A stretch of DNA of 64,000 bases. Origin: a candidate division KSB3 bacterium. Its GTDB lineage: Bacteria > Moduliflexota > Moduliflexia > Moduliflexales > Moduliflexaceae. Location: positions 1 to 64,000 of the forward strand of contig PDSJ01000020.1 of assembly GCA_002748425.1 (NCBI GenBank). The letters run 5' to 3'. The translations under genes and the position numbers were made by a program. The notes beneath the pieces are model-generated. The model was not told the DNA's origin and searched no databases. It worked only from the letters and a program-made list of their open reading frames with translations. Shown here in pieces: positions 62,865-64,000 of the stretch. Positions within the stretch are counted from its first letter, which is position 1; every line of letters starts with the position of its first letter.

Positions 62865-63764
62865 TTATAAGTTCAACAAGCTGTTACAGTGCCGAAAGGT
62901 ATGGCAGGTAAATTCATCATACACCCTGCCGGGATTCTGGTCGATGGTATAATACATCCGCGGACATGTCCATACCTCACCCAGAATTCCATCGTGAATC
63001 GCCCAGCTCCGTCCTTTAATCGATCGTTCGAAACCCGGCTGCCGGAAAGGCGTTGAGCCATCGAGCCGTTGATAGAGCGTACCTCCCGGCGCAAACTCAC
63101 GATCGATGCGCTGCATCATCTCACGCCCTCTGATATAGCGAAAACCGTAGAACTCATGCAGAATCGCATTATGATAGGCCATCGGCTCGATTTTGACTCG
63201 AACGATTCCGAGCTGCCGGCAGAATTCACGGGCGTGATTCAAAAAATCGTGAAACATCCGTAAACCCTGTCGGATTTGTCCGGGAGCCAGTCCCGCCTGC
63301 ATCGCCCGAACTTCCTCTGAGATATTGTGTGAAATCATTCCATATGCCGTATCATTGCCGTCAGCATCGCGATCGATATTAAAGCGCTCGGCATACGGAT
63401 TATTCAGATTGAAAAACAGAATTTCGAGATCATGAAAAGAGTTATCACGCATTTCGAGTAAAAATACAGGATCTGGAAACGCGTATTGATGGCGCACTTC
63501 AAGCCGTACGATAGAGCTGCGCGGTTGACAGTGAATCGTAAAAATCGATCTCCCGGAATCATCGCATAAGGTGTCGCGATTCAGATGAAAACGTGTAAAA
63601 ATGCCGTCTGGAATTAAACAGGCATACAGCCGCCTTTTCACATCATCAGGAAAACGGTTGATGCGATACAGATTGTACAGTTCGCCCTCTGCCAGTTCGC
63701 AGGGGGCTGCCCTGGAAGCGGCTTTTTTTTGCGCGATTGATGAAAGGTATGAAAACTTTGCCAT
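62865..63764 (-). CDS. Conserved-looking protein of unknown function
   Basis: About 299 residues from ATG 63764 (MAKFSYLSSIAQKK; an ATG at 63836 would add 24). No signal peptide or membrane helix. It is rich in Arg, Tyr and Phe, with segments such as LYNLYRINRFPDDVKRRLYA, LEILFFNLNNPYAERFNI and YHNAILHEFYGFRYIRGREM. The last segment (xxx-LHEFYGFRYIRGRE) is reminiscent of the end of GNAT acetyltransferases (neighbour Tyr-Gly-Phe), but no acetyl-CoA loop is seen, so this stays unassigned. It is the last gene before the window end. Confidence 0.6.
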   Translation of the reverse strand: MAKFSYLSSIAQKKAASRAAPCELAEGELYNLYRINRFPDDVKRRLYACLIPDGIFTRFHLNRDTLCDDSGRSIFTIHCQPRSSIVRLEVRHQYAFPDPVFLLEMRDNSFHDLEILFFNLNNPYAERFNIDRDADGNDTAYGMISHNISEEVRAMQAGLAPGQIRQGLRMFHDFLNHAREFCRQLGIVRVKIEPMAYHNAILHEFYGFRYIRGREMMQRIDREFAPGGTLYQRLDGSTPFRQPGFERSIKGRSWAIHDGILGEVWTCPRMYYTIDQNPGRVYDEFTCHTFRHCNSLLNL

Positions 63765-64000
63765 AACATGATTCCCATGGACCCGGACGATTTCCCCTGC
63801 TCTGCTGAAAAGCTCATTTACACCATGACCCGACATTCGTCAAGAAAAACCGGAACAAAACATGCGAGGCGCTCAGCGAAAAAAACACTCTTTTTTCTAA
63901 AATATCATAATAGAGTTCTTGACACGGTCTCCAGGAAAACGCATAGTTAGTTCATAATAATATCTCAGTTGTATTTTTCAGGTATGAGGCTTCATACGAT

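Noticed and set aside
63919..63947. TTGACA with a weak -10 (CATAGT) near the window end, plus strand
   Set aside because: The -10 match is poor and no gene follows within the window.

Overview
The window comes from a bacterial chromosome. It has lipoprotein and Tat/Sec signal peptides, a PEP-CTERM surface protein, a chemoreceptor and a type IV prepilin-like protein, which point to a diderm (Gram-negative) organism. Selenium use (a selenocysteine-containing SelD), Rex, acetate kinase and large PAS/GAF sensor kinases suit an anaerobic or fermentative lifestyle. The gene mix (PEP-CTERM, many sulfotransferases, sugar-binding proteins) would suit a candidate phylum such as Modulibacteria/KSB3, but that placement is a guess, because no rRNA or tRNA gene is visible.

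Positions 1-15254 form an accessory region for surface polysaccharide. It starts with the tail of a PEP-CTERM protein, followed by an AT-rich stretch (about 400-9800) that looks acquired. In order it holds a sulfotransferase, a beta-propeller-like protein, an IS4-type insertion sequence with a decayed transposase, a second sulfotransferase, a GT-B glycosyltransferase, a decayed gene fragment, a glycosyltransferase/sulfotransferase fusion and a Tat-exported sulfatase. Two further sulfotransferase-glycosyltransferase fusions follow (one with a 14-residue coiled-coil repeat linker), then a stand-alone family 2 glycosyltransferase. From the sulfatase to the last glycosyltransferase the genes overlap or lie close together, and a good promoter precedes the sulfatase. 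The region is best read as a system for assembling and sulfating a glycan.

Positions 15214-32028 hold a 1408-residue multi-PAS/GAF histidine kinase facing a run of forward genes: uvrA, a DUF1343/NamZ-type muramidase, topA, a NYN-domain RNase-like protein, xerC/D, hslV, hslU, rex and a lipoprotein. The xer-hslV-hslU order is a conserved arrangement. Positions 32044-39821 run on the minus strand: rplM-rpsI, rpsB, tsf, then pyrH-frr-uppS, a small membrane protein and two family 4 glycosyltransferases. A strong hairpin terminator lies between tsf and pyrH.

Positions 40161-64000 are mixed: a LacI regulator, an orphan sugar-binding protein, a hexapeptide-repeat protein, hflX, cysS, a DUF4384 lipoprotein, argF, selD, a UPF0175/DUF3368 toxin-antitoxin pair with a frameshifted toxin, glnS, ackA, a dCMP deaminase, an Imm22-like immunity protein, murG, a chemoreceptor overlapping a prepilin-like gene, a PatB/MalY lyase and several unknowns.

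The most notable points are the sulfotransferase-glycosyltransferase fusion cluster, the in-frame UGA (Sec17) of selD with a plausible SECIS hairpin, the sensor kinase whose receiver lacks its phosphoacceptor Asp, and acidic extensions on ribosomal proteins S9 and S2.
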